NCBI GenBank assembly: GCA_013695495.1
Contig: JACDAK010000304.1
Location: forward strand, 1-18,082
DNA length: 18,082 nucleotides
Direction of reading: 5' to 3'
DNA from: Blastocatellia bacterium
GTDB taxonomy: Bacteria > Acidobacteriota > Blastocatellia > Pyrinomonadales > Pyrinomonadaceae
Made by a program: the position numbers and the translations under genes. The notes beneath the pieces were generated by a model. The model saw only the letters and a list, made by a program, of their open reading frames with translations, was not told the DNA's origin and made no database searches. Within the stretch, counting starts at the first letter, position 1. Each line of letters opens with the position of its first letter. Of the stretch, positions 1-7,932 are shown in pieces.

Positions 1-1
1 G

Positions 2-1093
2 GAATATACCGACGCGATGAAGATGCGTGCGCGGCTGACCAGCAACTTCACCTATGCCGATCGCGAGGGGAACATCTATTACCTTTGGAACGCGGCGCTG
101 CCGCTGCTGCCGCATGCACCGGTGGACGAAGTGACCGCAGTGCCGGCGAAACGCGCGGCGGATATGTGGTCGCGCTATGTTCCTTTTGAAGAGCTGCCGC
201 AAATGCTGAACCCGCCTGGCGGCTATATTCGCAATGAGAATAACTCGCATCATTACACTAATACGCGGACGCCGGCGAATATAAAGAACGCATATCCAAA
301 TTTTGAACAGCCGCGGCTGTCGCTACGGAGCCAACTCGGCATTCAGCTGATCGACCCTGAACGAAAGCTAAGCCTGGAGGACAACATCGAGCTGAAACAC
401 AATTACCGGGCCCTTCTGGCAGATAGAGTCAAAGCTGATCTCATTGCAGCTGTAAAGGCCACCAAACCGACCGGCGATGTCGCGTCAGCCCTTCGCGTTC
501 TCGAAGGTTGGGACAACACCACCTCGGCCGAGAGCCGCGGTTCAGTTCTGTTTCAGCTGTGGTGGAATGAATATTCCGGGCTCAACCGCCCCGAACGCCG
601 AGCATTTCCCGATGATCAGCGTTATGCAAGGGTCTGGAGCACCGACGACCCTTACAACACCCCGCGGGGATTAGCCGACACAAAACGTGCGGCCGCAGCC
701 TTTGCTTCGGCAGTCGAGGAGATCAAAAAGCGCCACGGCAGCTTCCGCGTGAGCTGGGGCGATGTGCACCGCGTGCGTCGCGGAAACGTCGATGAGCCCG
801 TGGGCGGCTGCGGCAACGACCTTGGGTGTTTCCGCATCATGACCTATGAACGCGACAAGGACGGCAAGATGGCAGCGATCGGCGGGGACGGTTGGGTATT
901 CGCGGTCGAATTCGGCGACGTTCCGCGGGCTTATACGATACTAGCCTACGGCCAGAGCAACCTGCCCGATTCGCCCCACTTCGCCGACCAAGCCGCCATG
1001 TTCGCCCGCGGCGAAATGAAGAAAATTGCGTTCACCGAAGCCGACATCAAGGCACAGGCAATTAGGACGTACCGACCGGGGGGAAGTCGGTAG
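2..1093 (+). CDS. Penicillin acylase/AHL acylase family protein, C-terminal part (5' end outside window)
   Basis: The frame is open to the left edge, so this is the C-terminal ~363 residues of a longer Ntn-hydrolase. The family is made as a precursor, exported to the periplasm and self-cleaved into alpha and beta chains; it hydrolyses amide bonds of acylated substrates such as N-acyl-homoserine lactones, aculeacin or beta-lactams. Seen here: the beta-chain segment YADREGNIYYLWNAALP near the left edge, a PRG..D element (YNTPRGLAD), the segment SWGDVHRVRRG followed by a glycine/cysteine stretch (VGGCGNDLGCFR), and the typical tail with AYGQSNLPDSPHFADQ. The catalytic N-terminal serine of the beta chain lies outside the window. 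The substrate cannot be decided from this part. The C-terminus (YRPGGSR) looks natural. The next gene remnant follows directly in the same frame. Confidence 0.85.
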   Translation, partial: EYTDAMKMRARLTSNFTYADREGNIYYLWNAALPLLPHAPVDEVTAVPAKRAADMWSRYVPFEELPQMLNPPGGYIRNENNSHHYTNTRTPANIKNAYPNFEQPRLSLRSQLGIQLIDPERKLSLEDNIELKHNYRALLADRVKADLIAAVKATKPTGDVASALRVLEGWDNTTSAESRGSVLFQLWWNEYSGLNRPERRAFPDDQRYARVWSTDDPYNTPRGLADTKRAAAAFASAVEEIKKRHGSFRVSWGDVHRVRRGNVDEPVGGCGNDLGCFRIMTYERDKDGKMAAIGGDGWVFAVEFGDVPRAYTILAYGQSNLPDSPHFADQAAMFARGEMKKIAFTEADIKAQAIRTYRPGGSR

Positions 1094-1171
1094 GGGTATG
1101 AGCTTCGGGCGATTGAACTCCGATGGCGTGTCCGAATAAACGAGCTGTACCGTATCTGTTTTGAATGGACC
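1094..1171 (+). pseudogene. higB: HigB-type toxin remnant (C-terminal scrap)
   Basis: Immediately after the acylase stop, and in the same frame, the translation contains RWRVRINELYRICFEW. This is the terminal core of HigB/RelE-like mRNA interferases (family pattern: S-I-R-I-N-x-Q-Y-R-I-C-F-x-W). Nothing of the first two thirds of a HigB (~90 residues) is present, and the last ~15 residues before the usual stop are missing too. A second frame just upstream reads LNSDG, resembling the L-x-G-D part of HigB, so a frameshift may also be present. There is no start codon or ribosome site. The scrap lies directly before the higA-like frame and overlaps its ATG, as expected for a decayed higBA pair. 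Assignment is by motif memory only. Confidence 0.6.
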
Positions 1172-1395
1172 AGACGCAGTTGGCAGAGGCGATCCGTGCG
1201 CCATTTCGGCGGGTCAACGAGATTGTTGCGGGGAAACGCGGTTTAACGCCGAGCACGGCGCTGCGGCTGTCTCGCTATTTTGGCAATAAAACGGGATTTT
1301 GGCTCAATCTTCAAATGCGATGTGATCTTCAATCCGCGGAAGACAGTGAACGCGATGCTTTGAGGAAGATCGAGCGGGCTTCGCAGATGAACTGA
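1165..1395 (+). CDS. higA: HigA-family antitoxin (XRE-type HTH), N-terminally shortened
   Basis: A 76-residue protein with the HigA core: TQLAEAI..PF.RVNEIVAGKRGLTPSTALRLSRYFG, followed by FWLNLQMRCDL. HigA antitoxins bind and neutralise a HigB mRNA interferase and repress their own operon through this helix-turn-helix. Family members are usually ~90-105 residues and begin with a HPGE-containing segment of ~20-25 residues that is absent here. The ATG overlaps the HigB-like scrap, and no Shine-Dalgarno sequence is evident. The simplest reading is that a deletion fused the end of higB to the middle of higA. The HTH is complete, so the product could still bind DNA if made; equally it may be an untranslated relic. 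Confidence 0.6.
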   Translation: MDQTQLAEAIRAPFRRVNEIVAGKRGLTPSTALRLSRYFGNKTGFWLNLQMRCDLQSAEDSERDALRKIERASQMN

Positions 1396-1454
1396 TAATG
1401 TGAACTAACGCTAGAAAACTCGCGGACACGCCTCGGTCGCCTCGGGACACTTTC

Positions 1455-2594
1455 TCAATATTCGGTGATGTTGATGTTTCGGCGTTCGAGTTCGGCAACG
1501 AACTTTTGGGGGTCGATGGCTTTTTCCTGGGGGGTTGCTCCGCGGGTTAGGACTTCGCCGCGTGCCATCATTTGAGCGATGATCGACGCCGGGAAGGCAG
1601 TGGTGCGCATCATGGCGGAGAGACCGGTGACGGGGTCGAATTTGTCGACAATGTCGTAACGGAGCGTGTTCGGCTGTCCATCTTTGATACCGACGAAGTG
1701 GAGGCGGACAAGTACGTAATCGGGCCCGTCTGCGGGAAGGTGTTTCTCGAGCAGACGGGCGAAGAGTTGCCGCGGGGTTACGCCCGTGGTATCGATCTCG
1801 ACGGGGTCGCCGGAGCAAAGGCCGAGGTCGATCATCGTTTTAAATTTATCGCAGTGGCCGGCATAGCGAATGGTCTTGTAGTCGAGGTCGCGGACCATGC
1901 CAAGCAGCGTATCAGGGAGCGTTGAGGTGCCGCCCGAAGTTTGAAACGCTTCGAGCGGCGGAAAGCTGGCGAACTCAAGCTGCTCGAGTTCGGTCATCGA
2001 GGGTACCTCAGTGATCTTGCCGTCGCGGATGACGCGTGCGACCTCGATGTATTCGTTGATAAGGCCTTCGACGGAGAATACGAGTTGATAATCGAGCGGC
2101 GGCTGAGGGTCTTGGGGCAGGCCGCCAACGCGAATGTGCACTTCGTCGAGTTGGTCAAACCTCGCGGCGCCGTGCATCGTCAGGATCGACACCATGCCGG
2201 GTGCGAGCCCGCAATCGGGGATGATGTTGATGCCGGCGGCTTTCGCTTCGCTGTAGAGTGCAAGCTGAGCATCAACGACATAGTTGTTGCCGCCGAGGTC
2301 GCAGAAATTGGTACCGGTCTCGATCGCCGCTTTTGAGAGAGATTCGTTGTACCAGTAGTTGACGCAGGAGATAGCAGCATCGTGCCCATCCATCAGCTTC
2401 ACGACGTCGGCATAGTTCGCCGCGTCCACCCGGCAAGCCGCTATCCGCTGGGTCCCGACAGTCGCCGCGACCACCTCAGCTTTCGTAAGGTCAAAGTCAG
2501 CAATGGTCACTGCATCAACATCGATCGAGTTGTGGATCAGATCAAAGGCAGCGCCGTGCCCCATTCGCCCGGCACCCAGAACTAAAACCTTCAT
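1455..2594 (-). CDS. Saccharopine dehydrogenase family oxidoreductase
   Basis: A 379-residue protein starting with a Rossmann nucleotide-binding fold: KVLVLGAGRMG (G7-A-G-R-M-G12), followed by an acidic strand end (TIADFD) and the usual DAA..SC..Y and GTNFCDLGG segments of the saccharopine dehydrogenase NAD(P)-binding domain. The second domain contains DCGLAPGMVSIL and GLPQDPQPPLDYQLVFSVEGLINEY, typical of the LYS9/lysine-dehydrogenase-like branch. Members act on lysine/saccharopine or related amino-acid imines in the cytosol; the exact substrate cannot be read from sequence. It lies 18 bp downstream of the PilZ gene on the same strand and probably shares its transcript. No clear Shine-Dalgarno precedes the ATG, consistent with translation depending on the upstream gene. 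Confidence 0.85.
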   Translation of the reverse strand: MKVLVLGAGRMGHGAAFDLIHNSIDVDAVTIADFDLTKAEVVAATVGTQRIAACRVDAANYADVVKLMDGHDAAISCVNYWYNESLSKAAIETGTNFCDLGGNNYVVDAQLALYSEAKAAGINIIPDCGLAPGMVSILTMHGAARFDQLDEVHIRVGGLPQDPQPPLDYQLVFSVEGLINEYIEVARVIRDGKITEVPSMTELEQLEFASFPPLEAFQTSGGTSTLPDTLLGMVRDLDYKTIRYAGHCDKFKTMIDLGLCSGDPVEIDTTGVTPRQLFARLLEKHLPADGPDYVLVRLHFVGIKDGQPNTLRYDIVDKFDPVTGLSAMMRTTAFPASIIAQMMARGEVLTRGATPQEKAIDPQKFVAELERRNINITEY

Positions 2595-2612
2595 ATTTGT
2601 TTGTGAGGGCGG

Positions 2613-2975
2613 TTACCAGTCTTCGGGCACGTCAGGCTGCATCGAGGCTACGACTTCGCCGGCGAGCTTCCAGACCTTTTGCCAGGCCCTAGTCCCATTC
2701 ACGAGATTAAGGGCGGCCTGCGGATGTGCGGCGTTGCGTTCCAAACGTATGACCTCGGCGGTGACCGATATCGGATCGCTCGGGTTTTCGGTTACGGTGA
2801 GCGTCACCTTTCCGCCGACGGCAGGAAGTTTCCGGGGCAAATAGATCAGCGTACCGTTCGGGCCGACGTTTTCTGTCAGGCCTTCCTCAACGATGTCTTT
2901 GCCGTTTTCGTCCTTCCAGATCACCTGGATGGGGAATGAAACTATATGCCGAGAGCCGCCGCGACGTTCTTTCAT
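2613..2975 (-). CDS. PilZ domain protein with degenerate second c-di-GMP motif
   Basis: A 120-residue single-domain protein. PilZ domains bind cyclic di-GMP through an N-terminal RxxxR motif and a D/NxSxxG motif. Here R5-G-G-S-R9 fits the first, while the second reads N36-V-G-P-N-G41, with glycine where serine is usual. Binding may therefore be altered. Beta-strand patterning (FPIQVIW, GTLIYLP, VTLTVTE, ISVTAEVIRLE) fits the six-stranded barrel. A tail of ~25 residues (RAWQKVWKLAGEVVASMQ) looks helical. An AAGGAT sequence lies a little upstream of the ATG. It is the first gene of a two-gene minus-strand unit with the saccharopine-dehydrogenase homologue; no functional link between them is known to me. 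Confidence 0.8.
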   Translation of the reverse strand: MKERRGGSRHIVSFPIQVIWKDENGKDIVEEGLTENVGPNGTLIYLPRKLPAVGGKVTLTVTENPSDPISVTAEVIRLERNAAHPQAALNLVNGTRAWQKVWKLAGEVVASMQPDVPEDW

Positions 2976-3316
2976 TATGGTCTTTATCCTTGCTGGTTGG
3001 ATGTTCTCTTCGGAATTGTGAACGCGCCTTTGGCGCAGAACTTTAGCGGCTAAAGTCTACCAAACTTGGAGCGAAATCTCACGACCGGCGCGGGCTTAAA
3101 ACTGCAATTCATTAATGCATAAGGAGTTCCGGTTTTTGCGGAGGTGGACACTACGAGGTGGAAATGATAGGGTTATAAGTTGTTTTGACGGAAGGTCTCA
3201 ACAACCCGGCAATTAAGTCGTGGAATAAGTCCGCAATTTATGCTTTTAACTACTCAGTAGTGGCTGACGAAGTTACTTCGGATCCACTATTTTTCGCATT
3301 TAATGTGGGCAAAACA
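2976..3316. other. Divergent intergenic region between pilZ gene and 3D-domain gene
   Basis: It separates two divergent genes and must hold both promoters, but I could not find a convincing -35/-10 pair on either strand. A TTG-started in-frame extension of the 3D gene begins at 3185, but its 44 residues look unlike a signal sequence and unlike the family, so I treat 3185-3316 as leader. Confidence 0.4.
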
Positions 3317-3946
3317 ATGGAGTCAATTAGAATAATGAAGAGTCTCATTAGAGGCGGCGTTATTCTGTCGATCATAAGTTTGTTCGTAGTATTTTTCTAC
3401 GCACAAACTGAGACAGAGTACGCAGCCGACTTAGCGAACGATTCGCTCGAACAATTTAATAATAACGACAACACATCAACAGAAACAAATATTACAAAGA
3501 CCGCAGATCAAAAATCAGATAATAAAAAAGCAGAAATTAAAGAACAGAAATTAGAACAGAAAGACGAGAAAGCACAGGACACTAAGAAAACAGAAGCAGC
3601 CAGCACGGCTGATCAGAAAGACGAAGGAAAGCAATTGGTTACCAAGACAGGTTCTGCAGCAAGACGAGGGGCGGTTAGCCGCGGACGCTTTGTTGCGACG
3701 GCATATTGCCTAAGAGGACGCACTGCCTCGGGTGCAATGGTTCGCACCGGCATCATCGCCGCCGACCCACGGGTCGTTCGGTTGGGAATGAAGGTCATGC
3801 TTGGTGCAGGCGCTTATAGCGGCGATTACGTCGTTGCCGACACTGGCGGAAAGATCAAAGGAAATCGTGTAGACATCTGGATGGCGAGCTGTGCGGAAGC
3901 ACGAAGATTTGGCAGACGGACAGTGACGCTAAGCACTTTGAACTAA
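3317..3946 (+). CDS. Membrane-anchored 3D-domain protein
   Basis: The C-terminal ~85 residues form a 3D domain, named for three conserved aspartates that are all visible: AADP, VADTGG and VDIW. This double-psi barrel occurs in MltA and resuscitation-factor-like murein enzymes, so the likely role is binding or cleaving peptidoglycan outside the membrane. From the chosen ATG (3317; 209 residues) there is a short basic stretch, a hydrophobic anchor (VILSIISLFVVFFYA), then ~80 residues of Lys/Glu/Gln/Asp/Thr-rich linker, probably disordered, and the domain. Alternative starts are TTG 3185 and ATG 3335 (MKSLIRGG); 3317 or 3335 fit the anchor best, and neither has a strong ribosome site. The linker is coded by much more A-rich DNA than the domain. 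Confidence 0.75.
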   Translation: MESIRIMKSLIRGGVILSIISLFVVFFYAQTETEYAADLANDSLEQFNNNDNTSTETNITKTADQKSDNKKAEIKEQKLEQKDEKAQDTKKTEAASTADQKDEGKQLVTKTGSAARRGAVSRGRFVATAYCLRGRTASGAMVRTGIIAADPRVVRLGMKVMLGAGAYSGDYVVADTGGKIKGNRVDIWMASCAEARRFGRRTVTLSTLN

Positions 3947-3964
3947 ATCAAACTGCAGAAAGTT

Positions 3965-4000
3965 AAAAAGGCCCCGGAGCGCTCCGAGGCCTTTTTTATT
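3965..4000. terminator. Bidirectional rho-independent terminator
   Basis: A near-perfect hairpin has AAAAGGCC and CGGAG on the left, CTCCG and GGCCTTTT on the right, and a single C/A mismatch. It is flanked by A and T runs, so it can stop transcription from both convergent genes (3D-domain gene ending at 3946 and the minus-strand gene ending at 4016). Confidence 0.85.
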
Positions 4001-4015
4001 TAGTCACAATGATGG

Positions 4016-5971
4016 TTAGATCATCGACATCACGTTGCTGAGCAGTACGGTTACCAGGTCGACGTTGCCGTCCTGCATGGGGTCGTAATCGTAATCGCCA
4101 TGAAGTGCATCCTGATATCCGAGTTGACGGCCCTCGCTCAGACATCTGCGGTAATCGCCGACGCTTGACGAGTAAGGATCGTATACGGACTGCTGGTACG
4201 AATAGGGATCGTGATAAGCAATGTTATCGTAGCCAGACTCCGCCGCCGCCAATCCTGCAAGGTAGCCCTCGTTATAACCCTGAGCTGCAGCACTAGCGAT
4301 CATGTTTTCAAAATGGCCGCCGCCGTAGCTCTGGCCAAGAACACCCGCTACCGGGATGCTCGACGAGATGTTTAAATAATACGGATCGTTGTTATAGTAC
4401 GGATCCTGGTGGTAATAGGGATCCTCGTAATAGCCCTCATATGAACCGTAAGGATCATAGTATCCGGTCGAGCCATACGAAGAGTACATCGGGGACGCGC
4501 CGTAGTTATTGCTAGTATGCGCTGCCCTGTAGGGCGAACCATAAGAGTCATACGGGTCGTAATTGCTTACAGCGTAATATCGATCTGAGCCCACCCGGTC
4601 TCCTAGAATGCCGCCGATGATGGTGCGGAGCAAAGTTTCCTTCCAACTTGTACGCCCGCCATAGTAGTAATCATCGCCGTAGTAATCATCGCCGTAGTAG
4701 TCGTCGTCACCATAGTAAGCATCCTGGTAGTACGGATCATACGCTCCGTAATTTGCCCCGCTGTAATAGGGAAGGTTTCCACCGCCGCTGTAATATGGGT
4801 CGTAAGAACCATATTGGTAGCCACGATCGTAATTGCGGTAGCGGTCGCTGCCGTAGGTGTTGAAGATCCTATAAGTGTTGGAAACATTGTAGACCGTCGA
4901 CCTCGAGGTGTTCCAACCTGTGTTGAAGCGGTCGTAACGATCGTATCGGTCTCCGACTCGGCCGTTCCAATTCGAGGAGTATGTCGGCGAATATGCCCAG
5001 TTGTCATACCGGTTCAAATCACGCCGCGAGCGCCGCTCGGCATTGCGAGCACGAACTTCACGGCTGCGGATCTGGCCATAGGGGACGCCCCACGTCGTGT
5101 ACCAAGAATTATTCTGCAAGCCTTTATTTCCACGTACTGACCGACGGTCGCGATCCCGTCCACCCCTGCGAGCCTGACGTTGCGAGCCCCAATCGGACAT
5201 ACCGTTCGGCACACTTGCCTGACGGATAAGACGTGCTGCCTGTCGGTCAGTTCTGTCGTCACGCTGTTGGCGAGACGCAGTTCCCTGGCGTTCCTGCCGG
5301 CGATCACGCTGCTGCGGAAAGTCCCTCTCAGGCCGCTGACGGCCCTCGCGTGGCTCGACCTGTCGTTGCTGCCGTTCAGGTCGCTGGCGTGCTTGCCGCT
5401 GCTCGATATGTCGCTGCTGCGGAATGTTCATCCGCTGCTGACGTTGCTCAACCTGTCGTTGCTGCCGTTCAGGTCGCTGGCGTGCTTGAACCTGTCGTTG
5501 CTGCGGAACGTTAACTTGGCGTTCTTGGCGTTGCGGACGATCTTGTCGCTGGGGTCGCTGCTGCTGGGCCTGACGCTGCTGCGGGACGTTAACTTGGCGT
5601 TCTTGGCGTTGCGGACGGGCTTGACGCTGATGCTGCGGTGATTCGCGCTGCTGGCGCTGTTGTGCCTGATGCTGCTGGCGCTGGGGGGTTTGAGGCTCCT
5701 GAGCTTGCCTTGGTTGCTGCTGCCGAGCCTCACGCTGCTGCCGTTCTGGCCGTTCCTGCTTCTGCTGCTGCTGGGGAGCCTCCCGCTGCTGTTGGCCGCG
5801 TTGCTCCCTTTGCTGTGGTTGGCGCTGCTCTCGCTGCGTTTCACCTCCTACGCCGCGCTGGCCACCTCGGCCCTGACCGCGTTGAGCGAGCAATTCCAAA
5901 GGCATCGCGAACACAAAGCTGAGTGTAAATAGCGTAAACAAAGACAGAGTTTTTTGCGATCTGCTGTACAT
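4016..5971 (-). CDS. Large secreted low-complexity protein: Arg/Gln-rich N-half, Tyr/Asp-rich C-half
   Basis: 651 residues, not recognised as a characterised family. Residues 1-29 form a signal peptide (hydrophobic LSLFTLFTLSFVFAMPLELLA). Residues ~30-240 are almost only R, Q, E and P, with repeated units such as RQERQVNVPQQRQ and QARQRPERQQRQV. Residues ~260-350 are still basic with W and Y. Residues ~350-560 are rich in Y, D, G and S, with DPYY and YYGDD repeats. The last ~90 residues look more ordered, with GYNEGYLAGLAAAESG and EGRQLGYQDAL. The ATG is preceded by AAGGGGA at good spacing. The charge split (basic front, acidic tyrosine-rich back) suggests an extracellular matrix or surface protein that can self-associate; this is inference. 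Confidence 0.7.
   Translation of the reverse strand: MYSRSQKTLSLFTLFTLSFVFAMPLELLAQRGQGRGGQRGVGGETQREQRQPQQREQRGQQQREAPQQQQKQERPERQQREARQQQPRQAQEPQTPQRQQHQAQQRQQRESPQHQRQARPQRQERQVNVPQQRQAQQQRPQRQDRPQRQERQVNVPQQRQVQARQRPERQQRQVEQRQQRMNIPQQRHIEQRQARQRPERQQRQVEPREGRQRPERDFPQQRDRRQERQGTASRQQRDDRTDRQAARLIRQASVPNGMSDWGSQRQARRGGRDRDRRSVRGNKGLQNNSWYTTWGVPYGQIRSREVRARNAERRSRRDLNRYDNWAYSPTYSSNWNGRVGDRYDRYDRFNTGWNTSRSTVYNVSNTYRIFNTYGSDRYRNYDRGYQYGSYDPYYSGGGNLPYYSGANYGAYDPYYQDAYYGDDDYYGDDYYGDDYYYGGRTSWKETLLRTIIGGILGDRVGSDRYYAVSNYDPYDSYGSPYRAAHTSNNYGASPMYSSYGSTGYYDPYGSYEGYYEDPYYHQDPYYNNDPYYLNISSSIPVAGVLGQSYGGGHFENMIASAAAQGYNEGYLAGLAAAESGYDNIAYHDPYSYQQSVYDPYSSSVGDYRRCLSEGRQLGYQDALHGDYDYDPMQDGNVDLVTVLLSNVMSMI
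5358..5488 (-). repeat. Exact 38-bp direct repeat inside the Arg/Gln-rich coding region
   Basis: Positions 5358-5395 and 5451-5488 are identical, a 93-bp period. They encode the repeated QARQRPERQQRQV block. The identity at DNA level points to recent duplication within the gene. Confidence 0.8.
5508..5617 (-). repeat. Exact 32-bp direct repeat inside the Arg/Gln-rich coding region
   Basis: Positions 5508-5539 and 5586-5617 are identical, a 78-bp period. They encode the repeated RQERQVNVPQQRQ block. Confidence 0.8.
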
Positions 5972-6093
5972 ATCGTTTCCCCTTGCACCTTAAATAAGGC
6001 TTCGTTTGTAAGATTGTTATGCAAGGAGTGTTCCCAGTGCCCAATTTCAAGCAAATAATGCACATCTGAACGGCTTCAGCACGGTGGTCAGGC

Positions 6094-6166
6094 TACCGTA
6101 TGGGGGATATGGTCACCATATGGGTTACGTTTTGCGAACATTTCCCCGCGGTTGTTCGTTCCATAC
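6094..6166. promoter_or_regulatory. Cluster of TATGG/CCATA half-sites with a perfect dyad
   Basis: In the divergent gap before the GIN-domain gene there is a perfect inverted repeat, ATATGGT-C-ACCATAT (6107-6121). It is flanked by further TATGG or CCATA half-sites at ~6099, 6120 and 6162. This arrangement suits a dimeric repressor or activator acting on one or both divergent genes. No -35/-10 pair was assigned. Confidence 0.35.
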
Positions 6167-6196
6167 AACAGCATAGATCGATAATGCGGAGGCATG

Positions 6197-6907
6197 ATGA
6201 AAAAATTTGGTATAACAGTCTTTATAATAGCGGTGGTGATCGGCGTGGCGTTCGCCAACATTGTTTCGTTCGGTAAGATTGAAACCCCGGGAGTTTTTGA
6301 TTTTTCTTTTAAGCGCGGGGTTCGGGGATCGGGTAATGTGGTTTCAGAAAATCGGCAGATCACTGGCTTCACCGGCGTCAAAGTCGGTGGTGTATTCGCT
6401 GTCGAGGTCGTTGCCGGGAAAGATTTTGGGGTCGTGGTTGAGGCAGACGACAACATTCTGCCCTTGATCAAGACCGAGGTAAAGGACGGTATCTTGATCA
6501 TCCGCACGGAGCAGAAGATTCGATCGAGCAAACGAATCTCAGTAAAGGTCAGTGCTCCTGATATTGAACGGCTCGACGTCGGAGGAGCTTCGAAGGTAGC
6601 CGTTTCTGAGATCAATAACGCAAAGCTCTTCGCAGATGTTAATGGCGCTAGCAAGCTCAGTGTTTCAGGCGTGACGAACGATCTCGACATCGAGTCGAGC
6701 GGTGCTAGTAAGGTCGATGCGGAACAGCTCAAGGCAGTAAACGCAAACGTTGATGCGAGCGGTGCGAGCAGGACCGTTGTGAATGCATCCGGGAGATTGA
6801 AAGCTGAGGCTTCGGGTGCGAGCCGCATAGCTTATGTCGGAAGCCCGGAGACGCTCGACAAACAAGCGTCGGGTGCGGGAAGGGTCTCACAGAAAGGGAA
6901 CGAATAA
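6197..6907 (+). CDS. GIN-domain (DUF2807) secreted/anchored protein
   Basis: 236 residues from the second of two adjacent ATGs. The first (6194) lies only 1 nt after GGAGG (6188-6192), too close for initiation; 6197 is 4 nt away and better. An N-terminal hydrophobic segment (ITVFIIAVVIGVAFA) is a signal peptide or anchor. The body matches the putative auto-transporter adhesin head GIN domain: GSGNVVSENRQITGFTGVKV, then VEVVAGKDFGVVVEADDNILPLIKTEV, followed by a right-handed beta-helix-like run of repeats around SGASK/NGASK/SGASR. Family members are exported and of unknown function. A strong terminator follows. The flanking genes are also envelope proteins. Confidence 0.8.
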   Translation: MKKFGITVFIIAVVIGVAFANIVSFGKIETPGVFDFSFKRGVRGSGNVVSENRQITGFTGVKVGGVFAVEVVAGKDFGVVVEADDNILPLIKTEVKDGILIIRTEQKIRSSKRISVKVSAPDIERLDVGGASKVAVSEINNAKLFADVNGASKLSVSGVTNDLDIESSGASKVDAEQLKAVNANVDASGASRTVVNASGRLKAEASGASRIAYVGSPETLDKQASGAGRVSQKGNE

Positions 6908-6928
6908 GTTCAGCCCCACTCGGAAGAC

Positions 6929-6952
6929 GGCTCGGCTTCGGCCGGGCCTTTT
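6929..6952 (+). terminator. Rho-independent terminator with TTCG loop
   Basis: GGCTCGGC (6929-6936), loop TTCG, GCCGGGCC (6941-6948), then TTTT. The stem has eight pairs, one of them G-U. It follows the GIN-domain gene. Confidence 0.75.
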
Positions 6953-6997
6953 CTGCGCCGTTTTGGGCGAACCGCGACGTGTTTTATTATTAAAGGA

Positions 6998-7450
6998 ATG
7001 AGCTCTAACCTTATACGATGGGTCGCGATCATTGTAGCGGTGATAGCGATCTTCATCATTGCTAACGCCTACCGCGTCAATCGCACTACCCCCAAGCCCG
7101 CAGCTACGGTCGCGCCTAAATATACCTATGGGACAGTCGTCGACGAAAAATTGATCGTTGAAAAAGGTGGGTATCGTCACTTCCGCTTCGATCTCAATCG
7201 GAGGACGAAGTTGGTGGGCCGCTACATCACCGAAAGGCGAGCTTCGAATGTGGGTCTTCTGATCCTTGATGATGATAACTTCAAGAAGTTTGTCGCCGGT
7301 GAAGAGTTCAAGATCGAGGTGCGGACCGGAAATATTCCGGGCGGACAGGTTGATCGAATGATGGAGCCTGGTACTTACTACCTCGTTTTCGATAACAGGC
7401 ATGAACCCGAATTCGATCGGGTTGTCGAAGCATCATTTGCAGTCGACTGA
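6998..7450 (+). CDS. Small membrane-anchored protein, unknown function
   Basis: 150 residues. The N-terminus (residues ~6-24, IRWVAIIVAVIAIFIIANAY) is a membrane anchor or uncleaved signal. After a Pro/Ala/Thr linker, residues ~42-150 form a beta-rich domain with GTVVDEKLIVEKGGYRHFRFDL early and EPGTYYLVFDNRHEPEFDRVVEASFAV at the end. The ending, with an E-x-G-T-Y-Y-L-V-F-D-N strand, resembles GOLD/pre-peptidase-C-like sandwich domains, but the match is weak and I give no function. It sits after the GIN-gene terminator and so probably has its own promoter. No clear Shine-Dalgarno is visible before the ATG. Confidence 0.65.
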   Translation: MSSNLIRWVAIIVAVIAIFIIANAYRVNRTTPKPAATVAPKYTYGTVVDEKLIVEKGGYRHFRFDLNRRTKLVGRYITERRASNVGLLILDDDNFKKFVAGEEFKIEVRTGNIPGGQVDRMMEPGTYYLVFDNRHEPEFDRVVEASFAVD

Positions 7451-7929
7451 GGGCTGGGGTGCCGAAAAGTATAAATTTTTGCCGAGTGAAAAATTATGCT
7501 CATTTTTATAGGAATCGTACTGGAAATGACCACAAAATTGTATGGTTCCATACCTAAAATGAGTGGCAAATGATTGAATTCAAAAGCGCTTATCGGCCAT
7601 CAACCAGGGTCCATTTTTTCTGTGGATTTCTGTTTGCAAAGCCTATTTTTGTATGTTAATCTGACTGCCGTTTTGAAAATATAGCCCTTGTAAGTGTTGT
7701 AAATAAAACAGTTAAAGTATCACTTTAGGTTTGTGGTCCCTTTCCACAGGCCTGTGGAAAAGTCTGTGGAAATCCTGAAACTCCTTATAAATAAACGCAC
7801 TACAATTGGAGGGTCCCATAAAGCGCCGCCGCAGACATTCCTTGTTGTTGCCGAGCTTAGCTGCGGCCCGAGCTATTTCTTTTTCTGATCGTGATTTTTT
7901 AGCTTTTTTATTGTTTTCGGAGACCTTGC
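7451..7929. other. dnaA upstream region with DnaA-box cluster (possible first half of a bipartite origin)
   Basis: About 480 bp without a convincing gene. DnaA-box-like nonamers: TGTGGATTT (7621-7629), CTTTCCACA (7740-7748), TGTGGAAAA (7753-7761) and TGTGGAAAT (7765-7773). The middle two form a perfect 20-bp palindrome at 7741-7760. The stretch 7620-7720 is AT-rich. A small dyad, GTATGG-TT-CCATAC, lies at 7540-7553. The cluster may autoregulate dnaA, act as an origin part, or both. A TACAAT at 7801-7806 could be a -10 element but has no good -35. Confidence 0.6.
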
Positions 7930-7932
7930 GTG
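7917..7932 (+). promoter_or_regulatory. Ribosome binding site fixing the GTG start of dnaA
   Basis: CGGAG (7918-7922) lies 7 nt before GTG at 7930. No competing ATG gives a DnaA domain I of normal length. Confidence 0.6.
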